The position numbers were made by a program, and so were the translations under genes. The notes beneath the pieces were generated by a model. That model had not been told where the DNA came from. It did no database searches and saw only the letters and a program-made list of their open reading frames with translations. Of a stretch of DNA of 26,645 nt, positions 1 to 7,742 are shown piece by piece. How positions within the stretch are numbered: the first letter of the stretch is position 1; every line of letters begins with the position of its first letter. This stretch comes from Arthrobacter sp. (lineage in GTDB: Bacteria; Actinomycetota; Actinomycetes; Actinomycetales; Micrococcaceae): positions 1-26,645 of the forward strand of contig JAODMS010000116.1 of the NCBI GenBank assembly GCA_025464925.1, read 5' to 3'.

Positions 1-170
1 TCGGGCGCCGGACGGACCCCCTCTGGCGCCGCCGATCCGGGCTGTACCTCGTCACACTTTTCGTCGTCACGGCGGTGCTGGTTTCCGCCTTCTTCTACCC
101 GGTATGGACCGCCGAGATCATCTCCTACCAGGACTGGCGGTTCCGCATGTGGATGCCGTCCTGGATCTAG
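1..170 (+). CDS. Protein O-mannosyltransferase (PMT family), C-terminal fragment
   Basis: The first 170 bases hold the last 55 codons of a gene that begins left of the window; the reading frame starts at base 3 and ends in TAG at 168-170. The peptide has one hydrophobic segment (LYLVTLFVVTAVLVSAFFYP) followed by YPVWTAEIISYQDWRFRMWM and ends PSWI. The aromatic tail 'YPVW...W..RMW.PSW' is the typical end of actinobacterial PMT/ArnT-like polyprenyl-phosphate-mannose:protein mannosyltransferases, multi-pass membrane enzymes that mannosylate secreted proteins. It converges on the next gene with only 12 bp between the stops. The catalytic N-terminal part is outside the window, so activity cannot be judged. 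Confidence 0.8.
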   Translation, partial: GRRTDPLWRRRSGLYLVTLFVVTAVLVSAFFYPVWTAEIISYQDWRFRMWMPSWI

Positions 171-182
171 GCACGCGATATT

Positions 183-1349
183 TCAGACGGAACTGGAGTA
201 GCCCCGTGCCGGCCGGTCGTTCCCCGGCGCTGCGGCTTCGCCGTGCCCTGGGCCCGGGTGTTCACCCCGGTCGGCTGCTGCTTTCCTGCCGGGGACCAGC
301 TCGACGGCGTCGCCGGACCCGGGCGAGGGGTTCCCGGGCGTGGGGTTCCCAGGCGTGGGGTCCTTGGCAGCGGCGTCCTTGGCAGCGGCGTCCTTGGCCA
401 AGCCGCGGCGCCGGCGCGTCGGCCAGGTGAGGATCAGGGTGGCAAGGGACGCCAGCAGGACGAGGACCCCGATGACGATGCCGGCATCCACCCAGAACTG
501 GCTGGGGAAGAGCCGGATCAGCGTGTCCTGAAGCGAAAAAGTCCAGGTGCCGCTGGCGAAGAAGATGCCGTGGAACTCTGTGAAGAACTGCTGCCAGCCA
601 AGCGTGGCGAGCACGCCGAGGCCGATGATGATCACGAGCGTGATGATCGAGCCGGCGAACAGGCCGCGGCGCACTCCGCCGGGGGTCCGACGCCGGAGGT
701 AGATTCCGGCGATCAGGCTCAGCAGGATCAGCAGGATGCCGGCACCGAACGCGGACAGAATGACGAGCTTGACGTCGGCCATGTGGCTGACCTCGCCGTC
801 CTTGAACAGCTTGTCCCCGCTGCGGCTGACGAGCTCGCCGAGATAGCGCGGGCCGGACCAGTTGCTGAGGTAGTCCACCGCGTAGGAACCGTAGGTCATG
901 CGGTCGTCCGTGCTGAATCCGTAGCCGTCGCCCGGAAAGCCCGGACGGTGATACTCCACCCACAGGAACAGGGGGCTGGTCACGGCGCGGACGGCAAGCA
1001 CCAGCAGGATCACCGGGTAACAGACCGCGAGCAGCACCTGCATTACCCGCGGGAGCATGGGCTTGGTGTTTGCAGCGTGTTCACGCTCGGCGTTCCGGCG
1101 GTCCACCTCCTCCTGGGGAGGGCGGATCTGCGATTCGGGCCCCGCAGGTTCCGGCGCCGGGGTCACCGACGTCGAGCCGGCTGCGGCCCCGCTTGAGGCG
1201 GTCCCCGCCGGCAACGCGGAGGCACCGCCGGCGGCACTCTGGCCCGCGGAAGCCGGCCTCATCCAGTCAAAGGCGGGTTCGTCGGCGTCATCGACCGGAC
1301 CCGGCTGCGGATCCTGGCGATGAGGAGGGGTGGGACTAGTGTCAGACAC
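183..1349 (-). CDS. Lit-like TIGR01906/DUF1461 family integral membrane protein
   Basis: 388-residue protein. I start it at GTG 1349 (VSDTSPTPPHRQ) because GGAAG lies 10 nt upstream; the frame remains open further up but there overlaps only low-quality sequence. Residues 1-95 are a Pro/Ala-rich cytoplasmic stretch. Four membrane segments follow (about 100-125, 195-217, 230-255, 285-308). The external part between TM1 and TM2 contains EVSHMADVK (His189), and the part after TM3 contains FTEFHGIFF with His260 and the stretch LIRLFPSQFW. This layout is that of TIGR01906/DUF1461, the family that includes Lit, the lipoprotein intramolecular transacylase of some Firmicutes, where two outward-facing histidines are conserved. 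Whether actinobacterial members have that activity is unknown to me. The C-terminal ~70 residues are a Lys/Ala/Pro-rich tail with 5-residue repeats. Confidence 0.75.
   Translation of the reverse strand: MSDTSPTPPHRQDPQPGPVDDADEPAFDWMRPASAGQSAAGGASALPAGTASSGAAAGSTSVTPAPEPAGPESQIRPPQEEVDRRNAEREHAANTKPMLPRVMQVLLAVCYPVILLVLAVRAVTSPLFLWVEYHRPGFPGDGYGFSTDDRMTYGSYAVDYLSNWSGPRYLGELVSRSGDKLFKDGEVSHMADVKLVILSAFGAGILLILLSLIAGIYLRRRTPGGVRRGLFAGSIITLVIIIGLGVLATLGWQQFFTEFHGIFFASGTWTFSLQDTLIRLFPSQFWVDAGIVIGVLVLLASLATLILTWPTRRRRGLAKDAAAKDAAAKDPTPGNPTPGNPSPGSGDAVELVPGRKAAADRGEHPGPGHGEAAAPGNDRPARGYSSSV
321..399. repeat. Two adjacent 15-bp tandem repeats in the Lit-like gene
   Basis: Two 15-bp unit repeats abut. 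The first, unit GGGCGTGGGGTTCCC, covers 321-335, 336-350 and a shorter third copy 351-363. The second, unit TCCTTGGCAGCGGCG, covers 361-375, 376-390 and a partial third copy from 391. On the minus strand they encode the repeated pentapeptides AKDAA and PTPGN in the cytoplasmic tail. Because the unit is a multiple of three, copy-number change would keep the frame. Confidence 0.85.
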
Positions 1350-1473
1350 TGCAGCTTCGCTTCCGTAGGTTTCCCGCCGCCTGGCCCGCGCCCGGCAACG
1401 CAATGTATCTGCTTCCGAGCCTACCTTCAGGGGGTCGGCGTCGGCGAGGTGCCACCCCGGAATAGCGCCGCGA

Positions 1474-2742
1474 TTACCGCTTGGGGTACTGGGCCCAGGG
1501 GATGTTCCAGTCGCCGAATCCCTCGAGCGGCTCCACCGCGGGAGCCCCGGTGTTGAGGGTCTGGACCACATCGCCGGTCTTCATGTTGTTGAAGAACCAC
1601 GCGGCGTCCGCCGGGAGCAGGCCGACGCAGCCGTGGGAGACATTGGACCTGCCGACCGCTTTCCACGCCGATTCGAGGGCCTGGTGGACATACACACCGG
1701 ACGTCGTCAGCCGGTTGGCGTACTCCACCGTCAGCGGCGCGTAGTAGCCCTTGTCCCCCGGCTTGAGCCCGATGCTTCCGGCGTTGAATTGCGAGGTGCG
1801 TTCCTGCTCCATGATGACGGCATAGCCCGTGGGCGAGAGCCAGTCCGCGTCGCCCAGCGTGACCGGCGCGGTCCGGACGAGCTGGCCGTCGAAGTACACC
1901 TTCATCGTCTTTGTGATGTCGTCCACGACGGCGAGGCGCTGCGGCCCCACCGTGAAAGTGACTGTGGAGTCGGCGTTGCCGATCATCTTGTTGCCGAGGT
2001 CCGCGCCGAAGAGCTTCAGCTCGACCGTCACCTGGCTGTTGGCGCCCCAGAAAGCCTCGGGCCGGATCCGGACGCGGCGGTCCGAATACCAGTGCCAGGC
2101 GACGGCCTGGCCGGAGGAGGCGGTGACGGTAACGGCCTTCTCCACGGCTTCCTTGTTGAGGACCGGTTCGCTGAAGACAATCTCGATCGGCTGCCCCGCA
2201 CCGACGGTGGAGCCGTTCCGGGGATAAACGGCGGCGTCGGCCTCATTGGCCTTCGCCACGGTGGCGAAGTTCTGCGACTTCTTCGTCGAACGTCCCGCCT
2301 GGTCCACAACGGTGTAGCTGTAGGTGTACCTGGTATCGAATTCCAGCGGGTCTTCCGCGGTCCAGGCGGAGCCGTCGGCACTCGTGGTGCCCGCCACGGG
2401 GTCGCCGCCGGCGGCCGGCTTCAACACCACGTCCTGAACTGTGCCGTGCACGGCTTTGACCGAGGGGGCAGCCGCGGGATTGACGCCCTGGGCGCCGTCG
2501 ATCGGCGTCACGTTAAGCTCGACAAGCTTCACGACGGGAGCCGCCAGGCCGGAGACGTTGCGCATGGGCGCCGACGACTCCGAGGGCATGTCGGTGCCGG
2601 CCCAGCCGGGCGCGGTGGCGACGCCGGTGCCGCCCGCTCCGACGGCAGCACAGATGGCGATGACGGCCACCATGTTGCGGGTGCTGCGCTTGCGGCGTCC
2701 GGTCTGCCCGCTGCGGCGCCCGCCCTCTTCAGTTCTGGCCAT
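1474..2742 (-). CDS. L,D-transpeptidase with YkuD domain and Ig-like domains
   Basis: 422 residues. The basic N-terminus (RRSGQTGRRKRSTRN) followed by a hydrophobic segment about 23-45 is a signal anchor, so the enzyme acts outside the membrane on peptidoglycan. Residues about 75-265 look like two Ig-like domains of the actinobacterial Ldt type. The YkuD catalytic domain spans about 268-396, with His353 (GVYVHQ) and the nucleophile motif SHGC at 369-372 (Cys372). Such enzymes make 3-3 cross-links between tetrapeptide stems. The residue after CV is Gly (CVGL) where Asn or Arg is usual, a small deviation near the active site. The ATG at 2742 is preceded by GGGGACACAGGAC on the coding strand, an acceptable ribosome site. 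The gene ends 124 bp before the Lit-like gene, which is on the same strand and may be cotranscribed. Confidence 0.93.
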   Translation of the reverse strand: MARTEEGGRRSGQTGRRKRSTRNMVAVIAICAAVGAGGTGVATAPGWAGTDMPSESSAPMRNVSGLAAPVVKLVELNVTPIDGAQGVNPAAAPSVKAVHGTVQDVVLKPAAGGDPVAGTTSADGSAWTAEDPLEFDTRYTYSYTVVDQAGRSTKKSQNFATVAKANEADAAVYPRNGSTVGAGQPIEIVFSEPVLNKEAVEKAVTVTASSGQAVAWHWYSDRRVRIRPEAFWGANSQVTVELKLFGADLGNKMIGNADSTVTFTVGPQRLAVVDDITKTMKVYFDGQLVRTAPVTLGDADWLSPTGYAVIMEQERTSQFNAGSIGLKPGDKGYYAPLTVEYANRLTTSGVYVHQALESAWKAVGRSNVSHGCVGLLPADAAWFFNNMKTGDVVQTLNTGAPAVEPLEGFGDWNIPWAQYPKR

Positions 2743-2927
2743 GTCCTGTGTCCCCCACTGCGTTTGCTACCGGTCCCATACATGCGTCCCGGGCACAGTT
2801 CGCTCGGGGCCTTTTTTGCACGGCCCTGAATACTACTGGTCAGTGCCAGGGCTCACGAAGTCCCTTATCCAGCATAAGCGAAACGGAGGCGCTGGCTGCT
2901 GTCCCCGCCGCCATCAGGTCACAAGCA

Positions 2928-2953
2928 GGGCTCCGGGCCATGGCCCGGAACCC
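2928..2953. terminator. Palindromic hairpin downstream of ahcY
   Basis: Bases 2932-2949 (TCCGGGCCATGGCCCGGA) form a perfect 18-bp palindrome. The pairing extends to GGG 2928-2930 with CCC 2951-2953 across one mismatch. It may be a second transcription stop behind ahcY or a protein-binding site. No T-run follows on either strand. Confidence 0.45.
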
Positions 2954-3001
2954 CGCTGCACCGTCCCGCGGCGCAGGCCTGCTGCACCACAGACGTTGTT
3001 C

Positions 3002-3027
3002 AGGAGCCCCGAAGAGCAGCGGCTCCT
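3002..3027. terminator. Putative terminator of ahcY
   Basis: AGGAGCC at 3002-3008 pairs with GGCTCCT at 3021-3027 across 12 nt, directly behind the ahcY stop (3039-3041). A direct repeat of the right arm, GGCTCCT 3034-3040, touches the stop codon and could form an alternative pairing. There is no U-tract, so this is a suggestion only. Confidence 0.4.
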
Positions 3028-3038
3028 AGCAGCGGCTC

Positions 3039-4517
<1,479 letters not shown>

Positions 4518-4627
4518 GTGAATCCTTTGTTTTAGCGGGCTGGAGAATCGGTGGCCAGAAGTAGTTCGGTGCCGGCGTTCCCATGATGGGCCGTTTCGGG
4601 GAGCGGGGCCGACCGGGCCTGTCCGGC

Positions 4628-4852
4628 TCAGTGCCGCGGCGCGCCGTCGTGCTGGTCAGAGGGAGCCGAGGCGGCTGCCGGGAGCAGTTCGGGCGGCAGC
4701 AGCAGGGGAATGCCGTCTTCGATGGCGTATCGCAGCTTTTCGCCGGACTCGCCTGCCGTGGCCGTGACGAGCTCTTCGCCTTCCTGCACCAGGGTCGACC
4801 CGGTAAGGGGGCAGCGCAGGACAGACAACAGTTCGGGACTGAGCTTTGGCAT
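4628..4852 (-). CDS. Trm112 family (UPF0434) small protein
   Basis: 74 residues starting [18 protein letters not shown], with one Cys-Pro pair (CPLTG) and the conserved end [14 protein letters not shown]. This matches the short bacterial Trm112/UPF0434 family; eukaryotic relatives activate methyltransferases, while the bacterial role is not settled. The upstream frame is open for 29 more codons, but the ATG at 4852 has AGGGAG at proper spacing and the family's usual N-terminus. It is placed between DUF3499 and ahcY on the same strand; a link with methyl metabolism through ahcY is only inference. Confidence 0.85.
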   Translation of the reverse strand: MPKLSPELLSVLRCPLTGSTLVQEGEELVTATAGESGEKLRYAIEDGIPLLLPPELLPAAASAPSDQHDGAPRH

Positions 4853-4935
4853 GGTGAACGCTCCCTGGTGGGCGCCGCAGCAGGCGCGGGTGGCTTGCGG
4901 ATTTTGCAGTTCCCAGCCTACCGCCAGTTCGGGGT

Positions 4936-5325
4936 TCACGAAGGTTCGGGCAGGATGCGCAGATGCCCCCGGCGGGTGCCTTCGCCGGCTGCCGGAGCTT
5001 CCAGGGCCGGGTGCAGGGTGCGTTGCCCCTTGGCCTGCTCCGCCGTATCCGGGCGGGCTGCCGCCTCACGGACGGCGTCGGCCAGCGCCAGCAGGTCGTC
5101 AGGTCCGGGCCCGACGGGGGTCGCCGGCATCGCCAGCCGCAAGACTTCCCAGCCCCGCGGCACGGTCAGGGAGCCGGCGTGTTGTCCGCACAAGTCGTAA
5201 CAGTGCGGCTCGGCGTAGGTGGCCAGGGGCCCCAGCACAGCGGTGGAGTCGGCATAGACGTACGTCAAAGTGGCCACCGCCGAATTGCGGCAGGCTGACC
5301 TTGAACAGAGACGAATTGCACCCAC
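4936..5325 (-). CDS. DUF3499 family protein
   Basis: 129 residues from GTG 5325 (VGAIRLCSRSACRNSAVATL). The family core is clear: LTYVYADSTAVLGPLATY followed by EPHCYDLCGQHAGSLTVPRG. Cysteines come as LCSRSAC and HCYDLC with flanking histidines, which suggests a small zinc-binding fold (inference). Function is unknown; it is widespread in Actinobacteria and usually sits beside a Zincin_1 protein and a whiB2-like gene, as here. The open frame goes on to 5490, but the upstream residues look non-coding and the family begins near this GTG. No good Shine-Dalgarno lies before it; a -10-like element suggests a leaderless start. The C-terminal ~45 residues are variable. Confidence 0.85.
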   Translation of the reverse strand: MGAIRLCSRSACRNSAVATLTYVYADSTAVLGPLATYAEPHCYDLCGQHAGSLTVPRGWEVLRLAMPATPVGPGPDDLLALADAVREAAARPDTAEQAKGQRTLHPALEAPAAGEGTRRGHLRILPEPS

Positions 5326-5333
5326 GACAGAAC

Positions 5334-5339
5334 AGACTA
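5334..5339 (-). promoter_or_regulatory. Putative -10 element for leaderless DUF3499 transcript
   Basis: TAGTCT on the minus strand ends 8 nt before the GTG start. It fits the actinobacterial TAnnnT pattern, and the gene lacks a well-spaced ribosome site. The -35 region is weak. Confidence 0.35.
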
Positions 5340-5500
5340 CTCCCCTTGGCCCACCGGACCGCGCATTGAAACGCCCGCTGCGGACCGCCGGGACGGGTCC
5401 GGATTCTCCAAAGGCGGGACCGTATCGCCCGGAAATCCGCGGTCTGCTGTCCGACGGCGGCTCGCGGCGGGGCCGTATCGCATAAATCATCCTTCGGGTT

Positions 5501-5506
5501 TAGAGT
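5501..5506 (+). promoter_or_regulatory. Putative -10 element for leaderless Zincin_1-family gene
   Basis: TAGAGT ends 6 nt before the ATG at 5513, and no Shine-Dalgarno is present. The same hexamer with the same 6-nt gap occurs before the carbonic anhydrase gene. The -35 region is weak. Confidence 0.4.
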
Positions 5507-5512
5507 CTTGAT

Positions 5513-6022
5513 ATGCAGTCATCGCACCAAGATCCGGGATTTACGGTCCGCTTGGCTGACCCCGACGCCGGGCGCACGGACGGCGCCGCCGCGGGGAAGA
5601 GTTTCCGGCAGCGCCGCAGAAACAGGCACGGCCGGGGACTGCGCGGTGAGCTAACGCTTCCCACCCTGCCCGTTTACCGGACCCGCTCCGACCGTTTCGA
5701 TGACCTGGTCCTGGACTCGGCGCAGCGTCTGCACGATATCTGGGGCAAGCCCCTGGATGGCGTCCGCTTTGCCGTAGACGAGATCCCGCCAGGTCTGGAG
5801 ACGCTCGTCGCCGACCACATGGCCGCGCCGATGGGAGCCTACACACCGGCGACGGCCGAGGAAGGCCCCGTCATCACCCTGTACCGCCGGGTGGTCGAGC
5901 AGGCATGCGGCAGCCGGGAGGAACTCCAGGACCTGGTGCACGACGTGGTGGTGGAGCACACGGCGGAGATGCTCGGCGTGCCTCCCGAATCCCTGGACCC
6001 GGTCTACCGCCGGCGGTACTAG
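5513..6022 (+). CDS. Zincin_1 (metallopeptidase-like) family protein with altered metal motif
   Basis: 169 residues. It has a basic segment (RQRRRNRHGRGLRG, 32-45) followed by the family core YRTRSDRFDDLVLDSAQRL (55-73), DGVRFAVDEIPPG (82-94) and ITLYRRVVEQ (121-130). The place of the family's HExxH helix is VVVEHTAEMLGV (145-156): Glu148, His149 and Glu152 stand where His, Glu and His are expected, so the metal site seems rearranged or lost. From memory, other actinobacterial members also have VLVEQVAELLG-like sequence here, so the subfamily may be non-peptidase. It diverges from DUF3499 across 187 bp. The ATG lacks a ribosome site; the first ~45 residues may be partly non-conserved, and a later start is possible. 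Confidence 0.8.
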   Translation: MQSSHQDPGFTVRLADPDAGRTDGAAAGKSFRQRRRNRHGRGLRGELTLPTLPVYRTRSDRFDDLVLDSAQRLHDIWGKPLDGVRFAVDEIPPGLETLVADHMAAPMGAYTPATAEEGPVITLYRRVVEQACGSREELQDLVHDVVVEHTAEMLGVPPESLDPVYRRRY

Positions 6023-6042
6023 CCCGCCGGCGGCCCCGCCGG
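6005..6042. terminator. Convergent hairpins between Zincin_1-family gene and DUF5719 gene
   Basis: TACCGCCGGCGGTA at 6005-6018 is a perfect palindrome covering the last codons of the upstream gene. CCGGCGG 6027-6033 pairs with CCGCCGG 6036-6042 in the 28-bp gap. Together they could end transcription from both sides. No T-run is seen. Confidence 0.45.
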
Positions 6043-6050
6043 TGCCCGGG

Positions 6051-7742
6051 TCAGTACCCCAGCGTGACCCGGACCTGTTCCTGCCCTGCCGCTCCCGGAG
6101 CCACCGCGACGGCGGAAATGTCCTGCGTGCCGTCCTGCTCCAGCAGCACCGAGCCATAGGCCGGGTCGCCGGCGGCGGAGACCAGGTAGCCCACCAGGGG
6201 TGAGCCCTCCACTTCGGCGGGGACGTTGATGGAAGCGGTGGTCCCGCCGGCGATGTCGGCGGCGGCCGCGGCCCGGATTTTTCCGTCGGCGGTAATCGGT
6301 GCGTAGGAGATTTTGGCCCGGCCCTCCGGCGCACCGAAGACCAGGTACCGGTTCCCCGAGCGGGGCACGGGAACCACATGCTGGCTTCCGAGCCTGGCCG
6401 AGGCCGGCGACCATGCGAGGTCGGAGGCGTCTTCGGACGCGAGCCCCCTGGTGACGCGCGCGGCGGCGGCGAAGGAGACATCCGAGCTGGCAGCCACGGT
6501 GTACGGGCCGGCCGGCACACCGGCAAGCGGGACTTCCGTGACCGCGCCTGCCTTCGCAGTGACCACCCCGCCGCCGGGCAGTGTTTTCTGGCCGTCCCGT
6601 CCGTATAGCTTGATTTGCACCACCGCATCGGCGGGGCCGGGAACGGTGAGCTGGAGGGCCGGGCCGGCGTCGGCGAAGCCGGGCTTTGCGGTCAGCCCCG
6701 CCAGGGCCGCCGGATCCTGTACGTCCACTCCGGAGATCACCTGGCGGATGGCCGGCGCGGTGCCCGGGGCAATGAAATCGACGCCGCCGGGGGTGAGTCC
6801 GCGGAGCACGCTTTGCTGGATGACGGCAGAGACCGGGCCGCCGGCGCTGCGCACCCGAACGCTCAGCCGTTCCTGCTCCGGAGCCAGACCCGCCAGGATG
6901 ACGGAGCGGGTGGTGCCCGGCGCCACCAGGAGGCCGCGGCTTCCCGGAGCCTGGATCAGGCCCTCGGCGCCGAAGAGGTCAAGGCTCACCGTGGCCGGAG
7001 TGCTGGAGGCATTGCTGAGGTTGAGGACCGCCGTCCGGCCGAGGGCAGTATCCGCGCCGACCAGCCAGAGATCGTTGGCGGGCTGCTGGCCGACGGCGGC
7101 AGCGGAGCCGCGGAGGTCTCCGTCACCGGCGGCGTAGTTCATCAGGGCCCCGGCCGCGGCCTGCCGGTCTGCTTGCGCATCGGCGCTGAGAACGCTCACG
7201 GCGTCCACCTCGCGCTGGGACACCACTGCCGCCAGCTGCACAGGTGCCGTGGCTGCAGGCACGGGCGCAGCCGCGGGAGGTGCGGACGCTGCCGCGGACT
7301 TGGCGAGCTCCACCAGCGGGCTGCCCGTCAGCGAGGCCAGCCGGCTGCCGGGGACGACCCCTGAACTTGAACTCAGCACGAGGGCGTTGATTGTGCTTTT
7401 CGCGGTCGCGGACTCCGGGCTGAACTGGGGATCGGTACCGATGGGGCTGCCTTGGAGCAGCCGGGGCGGGCCCGGGCAGACGCCGACGCTGCGGCCGGCG
7501 GGCACAGCCGCCAAAGGCGCCTCGAGTTGCCTGCTGCTTGGGCTCTGGGGCACCAGCGACGCCGCGGCCAACAGGCCGCCGCCTGCGGCGACAAGGACGA
7601 GGGCGGACAGGACTCCTGCGGCCCTCCCGCCCGGAAGGCCCTTGAGGCGGGCCAGCACCGGAACGCCCGCTTTGCCCGCCGCCGGAGCCGGCGTGGGAAG
7701 CGGCTCCGGGCGCACTCCGATGCCCTTATCGTCCTTATGCAT
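6051..7742 (-). CDS. DUF5719 family cell-envelope protein
   Basis: 563 residues. A Pro-rich cytoplasmic start (1-40) leads into one membrane segment (about 42-63, AAGVLSALVLVAAGGGLLAA). The rest is a large Ala/Gly/Val-rich outer part with beta-sandwich-like repeats, e.g. ALGRTAVLNLSNASSTPATV and PGPADAVVQIKLYGRDG, and ends VRVTLGY. Function is unknown; DUF5719 proteins typically follow a giant GT2 glycosyltransferase in Actinobacteria, as here. Its ATG overlaps the end of that gene by 8 bp (ATGCATAA), so the two are probably translationally coupled. AAGGA lies 8 nt before the ATG. A partner role in building or exporting the glycan made by the GT2 protein is inference. Confidence 0.88.
   Translation of the reverse strand: MHKDDKGIGVRPEPLPTPAPAAGKAGVPVLARLKGLPGGRAAGVLSALVLVAAGGGLLAAASLVPQSPSSRQLEAPLAAVPAGRSVGVCPGPPRLLQGSPIGTDPQFSPESATAKSTINALVLSSSSGVVPGSRLASLTGSPLVELAKSAAASAPPAAAPVPAATAPVQLAAVVSQREVDAVSVLSADAQADRQAAAGALMNYAAGDGDLRGSAAAVGQQPANDLWLVGADTALGRTAVLNLSNASSTPATVSLDLFGAEGLIQAPGSRGLLVAPGTTRSVILAGLAPEQERLSVRVRSAGGPVSAVIQQSVLRGLTPGGVDFIAPGTAPAIRQVISGVDVQDPAALAGLTAKPGFADAGPALQLTVPGPADAVVQIKLYGRDGQKTLPGGGVVTAKAGAVTEVPLAGVPAGPYTVAASSDVSFAAAARVTRGLASEDASDLAWSPASARLGSQHVVPVPRSGNRYLVFGAPEGRAKISYAPITADGKIRAAAAADIAGGTTASINVPAEVEGSPLVGYLVSAAGDPAYGSVLLEQDGTQDISAVAVAPGAAGQEQVRVTLGY

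Larger units (their letters stand above)
2743..3038. other. Intergenic region between ahcY and the L,D-transpeptidase gene
   Basis: No gene is visible in these 296 bases. Both flanking genes run leftward, so this must hold the ahcY 3' end and the transpeptidase promoter. It contains two hairpin-forming repeats (3002-3027 and 2928-2953, listed separately), a run of six T residues near 2813-2818 inside a short GGGCC/GGCCC repeat, and on the minus strand a TAGTAT hexamer that could be a -10 element (plus-strand ATACTA near 2829-2836). The -35 partner is not convincing. Confidence 0.5.

Noticed and set aside
1350..1571. Upstream extension of the Lit-like gene to ATG 1571
   Set aside because: It would overlap the end of the L,D-transpeptidase gene by 98 bp and add non-conserved sequence; GTG 1349 has a ribosome site.
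4518..4627. SAH riboswitch before ahcY
   Set aside because: The 110-bp leader shows no conserved SAH-riboswitch core or pairing that I can recognise.
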